From Rhodospirillales bacterium (lineage in GTDB: Bacteria; Pseudomonadota; Alphaproteobacteria; Reyranellales; Reyranellaceae): a DNA stretch of 48,318 nucleotides. Where the stretch lies: the NCBI GenBank assembly GCA_947469635.1, contig CANIRG010000003.1, positions 1 through 48,318 of the forward strand, in the 5' to 3' direction. Both the position numbers and the translations under genes were made by a program. Shown piece after piece: positions 23,894-31,957 of the stretch (its first letter is position 1; each line of letters begins with the position of its first letter). The notes beneath the pieces are model-generated. The model was not told where the DNA came from. It saw nothing but the letters and a program-made list of their open reading frames with translations, and searched no databases.

Positions 23894-24697
23894 CTAGTCC
23901 TTGTAGTTGGCGGCGCGCTTCTGCAGGTTCGACATGATGGCTTCGAGCTGGTTGGGCGAGCCGATGAGCTTCTGCTGCTCCACCGACTCGGCCATCAGGC
24001 CGGTCGCCGCGTCGCTCGCGACGGCGCCATTGAGCAGGCGCTTGGCCGCGCGCATCGCGTCCGGGCTCTTGGACGCGATCTCGCGCGCCGTCGCCAGCGC
24101 CTCGGCGCGCGGGTCGGCCACGATCTTCGTCACGAAGCCCAGGCGCTGCGCCTCCTCGCCGGCAAAGACGCGGCCGGTGTAGGTGAGCTCGCGCACGACA
24201 TCCTCGCGCGCAAGATGGCGCATGAGCTGCGTGCCGGCGAGGTCGGGCACCAGGCCCCATTTGATCTCCATCACCGAGAAGCGTGCATCGGCCGTGGCAT
24301 AGCGCATGTCGGCGCCCAGCATGATCTGGAAGCCGCCGCCGAAGGCCACGCCATGCACGGCGGCGATCACCGGCACCGGTAGCGCGCGCCACAGCCAGGC
24401 GCATTGCTGCGGCCGGTTGGCGATGCCGTGGGTGCGGCTGGTGAGATCGCGCACGCCCGGCACCGCGTCGCCGTCCTGCTTCATGGCGGCGAAGCTCGCC
24501 ATGTCGAGGCCGGCGCAGAAGGCCTTGCCTTCGCCAGACAGCACGACCGCGCGCAGGCCCTTCATCGCCGCGAGCTCGGCGCCGGCGGCGATGATGCCCT
24601 CGAACATCGCCGGGTCGAGCGCGTTCATCTTGTCGGCGCGGATGAGGCGGACGTCGGCAACGCCCTCCTTCAGCTCGATCGAGACGCGGTCCTTCAT
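23894..24697 (-). CDS. Crotonase / enoyl-CoA hydratase family protein
   Basis: 267-residue crotonase-fold enzyme. Core motifs are VRLIRADKMNALDPAMFEGI, VLSGEGKAFCAGLDMASFAA (oxyanion loop), PVIAAVHGVAFGGGFQIMLG and ARFSVMEIKWGLVPDLAGTQ, followed by GFVTKIVAD. The catalytic acidic residues of a true hydratase are only partly matched: MEIKWG carries one glutamate. ATG 24697 with GGAGGGGG upstream is chosen over a much longer open frame. It overlaps the stop of the small gene ahead by four bases. The operon runs from the TSUP permease to the reductase. Confidence 0.9.
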   Translation of the reverse strand: MKDRVSIELKEGVADVRLIRADKMNALDPAMFEGIIAAGAELAAMKGLRAVVLSGEGKAFCAGLDMASFAAMKQDGDAVPGVRDLTSRTHGIANRPQQCAWLWRALPVPVIAAVHGVAFGGGFQIMLGADMRYATADARFSVMEIKWGLVPDLAGTQLMRHLAREDVVRELTYTGRVFAGEEAQRLGFVTKIVADPRAEALATAREIASKSPDAMRAAKRLLNGAVASDAATGLMAESVEQQKLIGSPNQLEAIMSNLQKRAANYKD

Positions 24698-24900
24698 TTG
24701 TCCCCCTCCGATTTCAGCCAGTCGCGCAGACGGCGTTTCACTTCTTCCGGCGACAGGCGCTCGGGTGCCTTGAGGCTGCCGTCGCGCGCCTTGGGCCACA
24801 CCATCACGGCGAGCGCGCGCTGCACATCGGCGAAGCTGCAATCCTCGGGCAGGCGGTCGAGCAGCGCCCGCACCTGATCCTTCACGCTCGGCTCGCTCAT
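24694..24900 (-). CDS. Small protein of unknown function, coupled at both ends
   Basis: 68 residues with no family I can name. The sequence suggests helices (VKDQVRALLDRLPEDCSFAD, then LSPEEVKRRLRDWLKSEG). The pattern of RLPEDCSFADVQRAL recalls short antitoxin-like or regulator-like proteins, but that is weak. ATG 24900 overlaps the TSUP gene stop and its own stop overlaps the crotonase ATG, both as ATGA. That placement supports a real, translated gene. Confidence 0.7.
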   Translation of the reverse strand: MSEPSVKDQVRALLDRLPEDCSFADVQRALAVMVWPKARDGSLKAPERLSPEEVKRRLRDWLKSEGDK

Positions 24901-25652
24901 CGACCCACCATCTGCCAGAGACCCTGTGCCACATAGACCGTGCCCAGGGCCAGAATGACCCGGCGCGTCCAATAATAGAACTGCTTGTCGGACAGGCGGT
25001 CGAGGAAACTGCGCGACAGGGTCGTGCCCAGCACCGCGAAGCAGGCGGCAAAGCCCATGACCAGCCATTGCTCCAGATCGCGCCCGCCGGGGTCGGCCAC
25101 CAGCGCGCCGAAATAGGTCACCTTGGTGAGATGGCCCAGCACCTGCGCGGCGGCCTTGGTCGAGACATTGACCTGCCGCGTCATGCCGGTGCGGACATAG
25201 AAGATGTCGAGGATCGGCCCGGTCACGCCCGACACGAGCTGCAGCGCGCCACCGATCGCGCCCGCCACGAAGGCCTGGCCGCGGCGCTCGATGTTGGGCG
25301 CGATGCGCTGCGGCACGGCCAGCGCCACGAACGGCGTCAGCCCCACGGCCAGCAGCACCAGCGGCTTGGACGGCACGAAGGTGAGGGAGGAGAAGACCAC
25401 CAGGGAGAAGGCCGAGCCGAGGCCGAACTGCAGCACCACGCTCCAGTTGATGTGATGGCGCCATAGCCACGACCGCCAGCTGTTGGCCGCGATCTGGATC
25501 ACGCCATGGAACACCATGGCGACCGGCACCGGCAGGAGGAACAGCAGGAAGCCGATCAGCAGCATCCCGCCCGCCATGCCGAAGATGCCGGAAATGAAGG
25601 AGGTCACGACGGCGACGACGGCGAGTGCCGCCAAAACGGGCAGGCTGAACAT
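24897..25652 (-). CDS. TSUP-family (TauE/SafE) permease
   Basis: 251-residue inner-membrane protein with eight predicted helices, in the family that exports sulfite, sulfonates or other organic anions. The first repeat is LAALAVVAVVTSFISGIFGM followed by AGGMLLIGFLLFLLPVPVAM, and the second GQAFVAGAIGGALQLVSGVT then GPILDIFYVRTGMTRQVNVS, with the paired glycine-rich motifs of the family. ATG 25652 begins just before the first helix; ATG 25694 is an alternative and neither has a clear ribosome site. It heads an operon with the small protein, crotonase, reductase and GST. Confidence 0.88.
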   Translation of the reverse strand: MFSLPVLAALAVVAVVTSFISGIFGMAGGMLLIGFLLFLLPVPVAMVFHGVIQIAANSWRSWLWRHHINWSVVLQFGLGSAFSLVVFSSLTFVPSKPLVLLAVGLTPFVALAVPQRIAPNIERRGQAFVAGAIGGALQLVSGVTGPILDIFYVRTGMTRQVNVSTKAAAQVLGHLTKVTYFGALVADPGGRDLEQWLVMGFAACFAVLGTTLSRSFLDRLSDKQFYYWTRRVILALGTVYVAQGLWQMVGR

Positions 25653-25708
25653 CGGCCAGCGGCGTAGCGCAGGCGAGAGACGGTGTCGACTCATGCAAAC
25701 GCGCATGA

Positions 25709-25726
25709 GCGCCACTGGAGTGGCGC
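25709..25726. repeat. GCGCCACT palindrome upstream of the amidase
   Basis: GCGCCACT-GG-AGTGGCGC, a perfect dyad with a two-base centre, in the gap between the divergent TSUP and amidase genes. It is the same element as at 7663-7680 and 7699-7716. The shared flank GAGCGCCACTGG ... GGCGCGC extends beyond the dyad. Confidence 0.7.
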
Positions 25727-25749
25727 GCGCCGATGACTATAGTGCGGCC

Positions 25750-27189
25750 ATGCCCGACACCGATCTCCTGTTCATGCCGGCCGCCAAGGCCGCCGCCCTG
25801 ATCCGCGCCAAGGAATTGTCGCCGGTCGAATATATCGATGCCGTCCTCTCGGCCATCGAACGTGCCCAGCCCAAGCTCAATTGCTTCGCCACCGTGATGG
25901 CGGACGAGGCGCGGCGCGATGCCAAGGCGGCCGAGAAGGCCGTCATGGACGGCGCGAAGCTGGGGCCGCTGCATGGCATCCCGATCAGCATCAAGGATCT
26001 GGTCGACGTGGCAGGCGTCCACACCAGGCATGGCTCGGCGATCTTCGAGGACAATGTCGCCACGACCGACGACGTGGTGGTGCAGCGCCTGCGCGCCGCC
26101 GGCGCCATCGTGATCGGCAAGGCGACCAGTCCCGAGTTCGGCGTCAAGGGCCTGACCGACGGGCCATCCTTCGGCATCACGCGCAATCCCTGGAACCTCG
26201 AACGCACACCGGGCGGCTCGAGCGGCGGCAGCGCGGCCGCCGTCGCAGCGGGGCTGGGTCCCCTGTCGCTCGGCACCGACGGCGCCGGCTCGATCCGCGG
26301 GCCGGCCTCGTGCAGCGGGCTGGTCGGGCTGAAGGCCACGCTCGGCGCCGTGCCGTTCGACCTCGGCCGCGACGCCTTCGCCAACAACATCTATGCCGGG
26401 CCGCTCAGCCGCACGATCACCGATGCCGCGGTCATGCACGGCGTGCTCGTCGGCCCCAGCGACAAGGACCCGTGGAGCCTGTCGAGCAGCCAGCGCCCGC
26501 TCTCGCCCAAGCTCATCGGCGACGATCTCTCCAGCGTGCGCATCGCTTACTACGAGCTCACGGCCAATCCGCGAGTCGCCGCCGACGTGCGTTCGAACAC
26601 CCGCGCCGCTCTTGCCGCCTGGGAGGAGATGGGCGCAGAGATCGACGAGTCGCCGATCGATGTAGACTGGATCGAGTACGAGGGTCGTATCCTCTACCAG
26701 GCCAACTTCGCGGTGTTCTGCGAACAGTACCTGCCGAAGTGGCAGAACCAGATGGACCCGGTGCTGCTGGCCTTCATGGACCGTGGCTCGAAGTTCAGCC
26801 TCTCCGACTTCCGCAAGGCCCAATATGCGAGGACGGTGCTGTTCCGCACCATCCAGCGCGTCTTCGATCAGTACGACTTCATCGTGACGCCGACCAACTC
26901 CCGCACCGCGCTCGACGTCACCCACGACGCCGCCAACGACGAGGTCGTGGTCGACGGCGTGAAGTGCGGCATCACGCGCCAGGGTTGGACCTCCTACCAA
27001 TACCCGTTCAACCTCACCGGCCATCCCGCCGTCGCCGTGCCCTCCGGCTTCGGCAAGGACGGCCTGCCGACCTCCGTCCAGATCGTCGGCAAATGGGGTG
27101 CCGAGGCCGACATCCTGCGGATGGGCGCGCTGCTGGAGCAGACGCGGCCGTGGGCCCAGCACCGGCCGGATAAATTCCTGGAGAGCTGA
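25750..27189 (+). CDS. Amidase (amidase signature family)
   Basis: 479-residue hydrolase of the Ser-Ser-Lys amidase signature family. The catalytic lysine is in GIPISIKDLVDVAGVHT, the signature serines in TPGGSSGGSAAAVAAGLGPL and LGTDGAGSIRGPASCSGLVG. Later motifs are NLTGHPAVAVPSGF and LPTSVQIVGKWGAEADILRM. ATG 25750 is used; the frame is open further upstream but overlaps the divergent permease and the palindrome. The substrate could be any amide or carbamoyl compound. The orphan antitoxin gene follows after three bases. Confidence 0.93.
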   Translation: MPDTDLLFMPAAKAAALIRAKELSPVEYIDAVLSAIERAQPKLNCFATVMADEARRDAKAAEKAVMDGAKLGPLHGIPISIKDLVDVAGVHTRHGSAIFEDNVATTDDVVVQRLRAAGAIVIGKATSPEFGVKGLTDGPSFGITRNPWNLERTPGGSSGGSAAAVAAGLGPLSLGTDGAGSIRGPASCSGLVGLKATLGAVPFDLGRDAFANNIYAGPLSRTITDAAVMHGVLVGPSDKDPWSLSSSQRPLSPKLIGDDLSSVRIAYYELTANPRVAADVRSNTRAALAAWEEMGAEIDESPIDVDWIEYEGRILYQANFAVFCEQYLPKWQNQMDPVLLAFMDRGSKFSLSDFRKAQYARTVLFRTIQRVFDQYDFIVTPTNSRTALDVTHDAANDEVVVDGVKCGITRQGWTSYQYPFNLTGHPAVAVPSGFGKDGLPTSVQIVGKWGAEADILRMGALLEQTRPWAQHRPDKFLES

Positions 27190-27192
27190 ACG

Positions 27193-27402
27193 ATGCGGAC
27201 GACCATTGCCTTGGACGATGATCTTCTCGCGGAAGCCCACGCATTCACGGGTCTCAAGGGAAAGTCTTCCTTGGTGCGGGAGGCTCTGAAAGCCCTCATT
27301 GAACGGGAAAGTGCGCGCCAGCTGGCGCATCTCGGAGGCAGTGAGCCCAAGCTGACGGCGCCGCCAAGGCCGCGCAGGCCGAAAAAACTCCGGGCAACCT
27401 GA
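27193..27402 (+). CDS. VapB-type antitoxin without a partner toxin
   Basis: 69-residue ribbon-helix-helix type antitoxin of the VapB group. The N-terminal DNA-binding strand and helices read MRTTIALDDDLLAEAHAFTG then GKSSLVREALKALIERESAR, and the basic, proline-rich tail is the part that would contact a PIN toxin. No PIN-domain gene follows: the next gene on this strand starts 119 bases later and encodes a Bug receptor. It begins three bases after the amidase, so it is probably expressed from that promoter. It may be a remnant or act on a toxin elsewhere. Confidence 0.85.
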   Translation: MRTTIALDDDLLAEAHAFTGLKGKSSLVREALKALIERESARQLAHLGGSEPKLTAPPRPRRPKKLRAT

Positions 27403-27521
27403 ACCTCTGCTGCCTAGCCTATTCATCCTGCGGCTACACGACCGTGCCAGCCGCCAAGCTTCCGGTGTGTTGCAGGCGGAGTGTAGGCTAAGCTCGACGC
27501 CTGCACATCCAGGGAGGAAAC

Positions 27522-28487
27522 ATGCGCATCGTAAAAGCGCTCACGGGCTTGTTGGCCGCACTCGCCGTCGCCGGCCCCGCATGGGCGGAATTTCCCGACA
27601 AGCCGATCCGCATCATGGCGCCCTATGCGCCGGGCGGGAACATCGACGTCACCGCGCGCATCATCGCCGACAAATTGAAGGACGTGCTTGGCGTCACGGT
27701 CCTGGTCGAGAACAAGGCCGGCGCCTCGGGCATGATCGGCAGCGACGTCGTCGCCCGCTCCGCGCCCGACGGCTACAATCTGCTCGTCTCGGCCAACTCG
27801 CTGGTCGCAGTGCCGGCGATCTACGGCAACGCGCCCTACGACTGGAAGACGGCGTTCCAGCCGATCAGCCACATCCAGGCGGTGCCGGGCGTGGTGATGG
27901 TCCATCCCTCCTCGCCGATCAAGACGCTCAAGGACTTCATCGCGGCAGGCCAGGACGGCAAGTTCGCCATCGCCGATTCAGGCATCGGCACGACCAACCA
28001 CATCATCATCGCGCTGATGTCCGACGCCACCAACACCAGGTACACGCTGATCCACTACAAGGGCAGTGGTGCCGCCTCCATCGACGTCATCGCGGGCCAG
28101 GTGCCGGCGCAGGTCGACCAGGTGAACGCCGCCATCGGCCACATCAAGGGCGGCAAGCTGCGCGCCATCGCCGTCACCTCGGACAAGCGCATGGCCGAGC
28201 TGCCCGACGTGCCGACCTTCAAGGAGTCGGGCGTGCCCGGCCTCGAGAACTTCACCTACTCGACCTACACGGGCCTGTTCGGTCCGGCCAAGATGCCGGC
28301 CGACGTGCTGAAGAAGCTGAACGATGCCATGGTGAAGACGCTCACCGATCCGGCCACGGTGAAACGCTTCGCCGACCTCACCGCCGACGCCAAGCCCAGC
28401 ACGCCGGCGGAGCTCGCGGCCATGCTCGACAAGGAAGACAAGCTGGTCGTCCCGTTGATCAAGAAAGCCGGCATCAAGGCGGAGTAG
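27522..28487 (+). CDS. Bug-family (TctC-like) substrate-binding protein
   Basis: 321-residue periplasmic receptor of tripartite tricarboxylate (TTT) systems. A signal peptide (IVKALTGLLAALAVAGPAWA) is followed by the family start FPDKPIRIMAPYAPGGNIDV, then VTVLVENKAGASGMIGSDVV, SAPDGYNLLVSANSLV, GASIDVIAG-type binding loop (YKGSGAASIDVIAGQVPAQV) and a C-terminal VPTFKESGVPGLEN. GGGAGG precedes ATG 27522. No TctA or TctB gene is nearby. Such receptors bind carboxylates with high specificity; the ligand is not known. Confidence 0.95.
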   Translation: MRIVKALTGLLAALAVAGPAWAEFPDKPIRIMAPYAPGGNIDVTARIIADKLKDVLGVTVLVENKAGASGMIGSDVVARSAPDGYNLLVSANSLVAVPAIYGNAPYDWKTAFQPISHIQAVPGVVMVHPSSPIKTLKDFIAAGQDGKFAIADSGIGTTNHIIIALMSDATNTRYTLIHYKGSGAASIDVIAGQVPAQVDQVNAAIGHIKGGKLRAIAVTSDKRMAELPDVPTFKESGVPGLENFTYSTYTGLFGPAKMPADVLKKLNDAMVKTLTDPATVKRFADLTADAKPSTPAELAAMLDKEDKLVVPLIKKAGIKAE

Positions 28488-28492
28488 TTTCA

Positions 28493-28852
28493 ATGACCTG
28501 GCTTCCCCCCTCCATCACCCCCATCGTCCTGCTGCTGATCTCCAACGTGTTCATGACCTTCGCCTGGTATGGACACCTGAAGTTCACGGACCGGCCGCTG
28601 TGGCTGGTGGTGGTGGCGAGCTGGGGCATCGCCTTCGTCGAATACTGCTTCGCCGTGCCGGCCAACCGCTGGGGCCATACGGTTTATTCGGCGGCCGAGC
28701 TCAAGACCATGCAGGAGGTGATCACGCTCACCGTGTTCGCCGCCTTCTCGGTGCTCTATCTCGGGGAGCGCTTGACGCTCAACCATCTCGTCGGCTTCAG
28801 CCTGATCTGTGCCGGTGCTTTTTTCGTCTTCAAAGGACCGATCCCGAGCTGA
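28493..28852 (+). CDS. DUF486/DMT-like four-helix membrane protein
   Basis: 119-residue membrane protein with four hydrophobic segments: TPIVLLLISNVFMTFAWYGH, LWLVVVASWGIAFVEYCFAV, EVITLTVFAAFSVLYLGERL and LNHLVGFSLICAGAFFVFKG. The pattern matches the DUF486 family, small proteins related to half a DMT transporter. The spacing FAVPANRWGHTVYSAAELKT between helices two and three is typical. It begins five bases after the Bug receptor stop. ATG 28493. Function unknown. Confidence 0.9.
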   Translation: MTWLPPSITPIVLLLISNVFMTFAWYGHLKFTDRPLWLVVVASWGIAFVEYCFAVPANRWGHTVYSAAELKTMQEVITLTVFAAFSVLYLGERLTLNHLVGFSLICAGAFFVFKGPIPS

Positions 28853-28870
28853 GCTGCGTATATCCCCGGA

Positions 28871-30664
28871 ATGGCCGACGCTTTCCTCACGCGACAACGG
28901 ATCGAAACGGCGGCGCTGGTCGGCGTGCTGGCGACGGCCGCCTTCCTGCGGCTGTTCTGGCTCGAGGAGAACGGCTTCGGCACGACCTACTATGCAGCCG
29001 GGGTGAAGAGCCAGCTCGAGGGCTTCCGGCTGTTCTTCTACAATGCCTTCGATCCGGCGGGCTTCGTCTCTCTCGACAAGCCGCCGCTCGCCTTCTGGAT
29101 CCAGGGCGTCTTCGCCTGGGTGCTGGGCTTCAACGGCTGGACCATCCATCTGCCCCAGGCGTTGGCGGGTGTCGCCTCGGTGGCACTGCTCAATCTGCTG
29201 GTCCGCAGCAGCTTCGGGGTGAGCGCCGGGCTGATCTCGGCCTTCCTGCTGGCAATCACCCCTGTCGCCGTCGCCGTCGATCGTTCCAACAACACCGATT
29301 CCTGGCTGGTGCTCTTCCTGCTGCTGGCCGCGGGCGCCGCGCGGCGCGGACGCGGCCTGTCGCTGGTGGCGGCGATGGCGCTGCTGGGCCTCGCCTTCAA
29401 CGTCAAGATGCTGGCGGCGCTCGTCTGCGGCCCGGCGCTGTTCGCGGGATGGCTGCTGGCGAGCCGGCTGGACTGGCGGGAACAGTTCGCCTGGGCGGCG
29501 GCGGCCGGTGTGACGCTGGTGGTGGTGAGCCTCTCCTGGGCGGTCGCCTACGATCTCACCCCTAAGGAATCGAGACCCTATGCCGGGAGCACGACCGGCA
29601 ATTCCATGCTCGAGCTGATCGTGGTCCACAACGGGCTGGAGCGTTTCGTGCGCGATCGTCCGGCACGGCCGACGACGGCGCCCACGCCAGCGCCGGTCGC
29701 AACATCCGAATTCGAGCTGTTCGACGCCGTGCCGGTCGGTCCGCTCCGGCTCGCCAACCCGATCCTCGCCGGCCAGTTCGCCTGGCTCCTGCCGCTCGCC
29801 CTCAGCGGACTGGTCCTAGTCCGCCGCCGCGACAAGGGCCATGCGCCGCTGGTGCTGTGGGGCCTCTGGGCCTTCGCCTATGTCGTGGTGTTCAGCCTCG
29901 CCGGCGGCATCTTCCATCTCTACTACCTGTCGGCGCTCGCCCCGCCGCTCGCGGCGCTGGCAGGCATCGGCTGCGTCCAGCTCTGGCGACGCGGGCCAGC
30001 CTATCTTGCGGGGGGCCTCGCCGCCGCTGCCCTGTGGCAAGCCTATCTCGTGGGCGCGTCGCTGGGCTGGGACTCGGCGTGGATGGCCGCACCGCTCGCG
30101 GCCTTGCTGGCCAGCGTCGTCGTCCTATGGCGCGACAAGCGACCGCCGGCGGCGATACCGGGGTTCTTCCTGCTCATCCTCCCCTTCGCCTGGGCGCTGA
30201 GCGCGGTGTTCTCATCCGGCAACCTCACCTTGCCGTCGAGCAGCCTGCCGCGCTGGCTCGGCATCGACGACGGCCGCGGCCCGATCCTGTCGCGCAACTA
30301 CAGGGCGCTGAGCGACGACCCCAGGCTGCACGACTTCCTGCTCGCCCATCGTGGCACGGCGCGCTTCCTCGCCGCCGCACCGACCGCGACGCTCGCCGCC
30401 CCGATCATCCTCGCCACCGGCCGGAAGGTGATGGCGCTGGGCGGCTACTCGGGAGGCGATCCGATCCTGAGCGTCGAGGCCTTCGCCGATCTCGTGCGAC
30501 GCGGCGAGGTGCGCTACGTGTTGCTCGGCAGCCAGCCCCGCCAAACCGCCATCGGCGGCTGGGTCAGGGCCAAGGGCAGCCGTGTCGACGAAAGCCTGTG
30601 GCAGTCCCGCCAGCCGCAGGGGCGACGCACGATCCAGCTCTATGAGCTGAAGCCCGAGCCTTAG
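28871..30664 (+). CDS. GT39-family membrane glycosyltransferase
   Basis: 597-residue integral membrane protein like ArnT and protein mannosyltransferases, which transfer a sugar from a polyprenyl phosphate donor. Visible are TAALVGVLATAAFLRLFWLE with a helix, the periplasmic catalytic-loop region FVSLDKPPLAFWIQGVFAWV, multiple helices through about residue 430 and a soluble C-terminal domain with MALGGYSGGDPILSVEAFAD. The acidic residue in SLDKPP is a likely catalytic site. No lipid A or mannosyl donor genes adjoin. The 3' end overlaps the convergent PepSY gene by four bases. Confidence 0.9.
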   Translation: MADAFLTRQRIETAALVGVLATAAFLRLFWLEENGFGTTYYAAGVKSQLEGFRLFFYNAFDPAGFVSLDKPPLAFWIQGVFAWVLGFNGWTIHLPQALAGVASVALLNLLVRSSFGVSAGLISAFLLAITPVAVAVDRSNNTDSWLVLFLLLAAGAARRGRGLSLVAAMALLGLAFNVKMLAALVCGPALFAGWLLASRLDWREQFAWAAAAGVTLVVVSLSWAVAYDLTPKESRPYAGSTTGNSMLELIVVHNGLERFVRDRPARPTTAPTPAPVATSEFELFDAVPVGPLRLANPILAGQFAWLLPLALSGLVLVRRRDKGHAPLVLWGLWAFAYVVVFSLAGGIFHLYYLSALAPPLAALAGIGCVQLWRRGPAYLAGGLAAAALWQAYLVGASLGWDSAWMAAPLAALLASVVVLWRDKRPPAAIPGFFLLILPFAWALSAVFSSGNLTLPSSSLPRWLGIDDGRGPILSRNYRALSDDPRLHDFLLAHRGTARFLAAAPTATLAAPIILATGRKVMALGGYSGGDPILSVEAFADLVRRGEVRYVLLGSQPRQTAIGGWVRAKGSRVDESLWQSRQPQGRRTIQLYELKPEP

Positions 30665-31947
30665 TCGGCCGACTGGGCGGCGCTCCCCGCCGACAGCAGG
30701 ATCGCCTGCTTGGCGCGCTCGCCCGCGCGGCGGTTGCGCCGCTTGATCCACCACATCAGGAAGCCGGTGACGGCGAAGACCGGGATGATCACGCCCGACA
30801 CGAACACCAGGAACTTGTAGGCCCCGCCCAAGCCGATGCCATAATGCAGCGCGCGCTGCCAGGCGACGATCGATTCGCCCGTCGTCATGGTGCGCGGATC
30901 GAAGACGTCGATCACCTTCTGACGACCCGGATCGATGATGACGGTGATGATCGGCGCGCCCTCGACATGGCCGGGCCGGATCAGGCCGACACGCACCGCC
31001 TGGTCGGGCCGGATCGCCAGGAAGGCGTTGAGGAAGCGCGCGTCGGGGACCTGGGCACGCGCCAGCGCGACCGCCGCATCGACCGTGATCGGCGCCGCAC
31101 CGCGCACCGGCTCGACCCGCGCCTGGAACATCGCCGCCCTCATGTCGCGGCCCGGCCAGATCGCATTGACCGCCGATGAGATCTGCTGCGGGAAGGAGAG
31201 ATAGACGCCGGTGAAGTTCACCAGCATGAACAGAGCCAAGCTCCAGATGCCCATGGCGCCGTGCAGGTCGCGATGGAGCCGCAAGCCGCGGGCGCCGCGG
31301 CGGATGGTGAAGGCGGCTTTCCATTGGCCGGGCCGCGGCCACCACAGATACAGGCCCGAGCAGCCCAGCACCAACAGCGCGACGCCCAGCCAGCCCACGA
31401 GTTCGCGGCCCAACCCGCCCGCGATGAACAGATGACCGTGCAGGTCGTGGAAGAAGCGCAGCCAGCCGGTCATCGCCTGTTGCGTTTCGAGCACCTGCAG
31501 CGACACCGGATCGATCAGCACCTGCAGGCTGCCGGCGAAGGGGCTCTGCACCGGCACGCGACCCTGCGCCGGCTGTTGCGACCCTTGCGGCCGCTGCTCC
31601 CCGCCCCGGAAGGCCGGACGTTCGTTGGCCATGCCGGGACGCGACAGGCGCACCGCCGCCGGCTCGCCGACCTGGATCGGCCAGCGCACGGCGATCGGAA
31701 TTCGCCCGGCATCGCCGGTCGCACCCTTCGCCGCCTCGATCAGCTCGCCGGGCGCGCGCCATTCACCGACGGCCTTGGCCGCCGGCTCGCCCTGACCCAG
31801 CAGATGCTCGATATCATGGCCGTAGACGAGAACGGCCCCGGTCACGCCCATCATCACCAGCGGCAACAGCAGGATCAGGCCGATCCAGAGATGAAACTGC
31901 TGCAGCCAATAGCGCACGGTGCGGCGCTGCGGCCTGGATGTGGGCAC
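30661..31947 (-). CDS. PepSY-associated membrane protein (possible iron reductase)
   Basis: 428-residue inner-membrane protein of the PepSY_TM family. A helix at residues 12-40 (LWIGLILLLPLVMMGVTGAV) is followed by a periplasmic PepSY-type domain, then FFHDLHGHLFIAGGLGRELV, LHRDLHGAMGIWSLALFMLV and a last helix near VFVSGVIIPVFAVTGFLMWW. The histidines in FHDLHGH and LHRDLHG are the ones thought to bind heme in FoxB-like ferric reductases. GTG 31947 has AGGGAGG upstream. It starts 11 bases after feoB, so a role in ferrous iron uptake is likely. Confidence 0.85.
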   Translation of the reverse strand: MPTSRPQRRTVRYWLQQFHLWIGLILLLPLVMMGVTGAVLVYGHDIEHLLGQGEPAAKAVGEWRAPGELIEAAKGATGDAGRIPIAVRWPIQVGEPAAVRLSRPGMANERPAFRGGEQRPQGSQQPAQGRVPVQSPFAGSLQVLIDPVSLQVLETQQAMTGWLRFFHDLHGHLFIAGGLGRELVGWLGVALLVLGCSGLYLWWPRPGQWKAAFTIRRGARGLRLHRDLHGAMGIWSLALFMLVNFTGVYLSFPQQISSAVNAIWPGRDMRAAMFQARVEPVRGAAPITVDAAVALARAQVPDARFLNAFLAIRPDQAVRVGLIRPGHVEGAPIITVIIDPGRQKVIDVFDPRTMTTGESIVAWQRALHYGIGLGGAYKFLVFVSGVIIPVFAVTGFLMWWIKRRNRRAGERAKQAILLSAGSAAQSAD

Positions 31948-31957
31948 ACAAACCTCC

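Noticed and set aside
24901-27426. Long minus-strand frame upstream of the small coupled gene
   Set aside because: It runs antisense to the amidase and out of frame with the TSUP gene. Only its last 68 codons are a credible gene.
27423-27905. Minus-strand frame after the VapB gene as the missing toxin
   Set aside because: It is on the other strand, overlaps the Bug receptor start and shows no PIN motifs.
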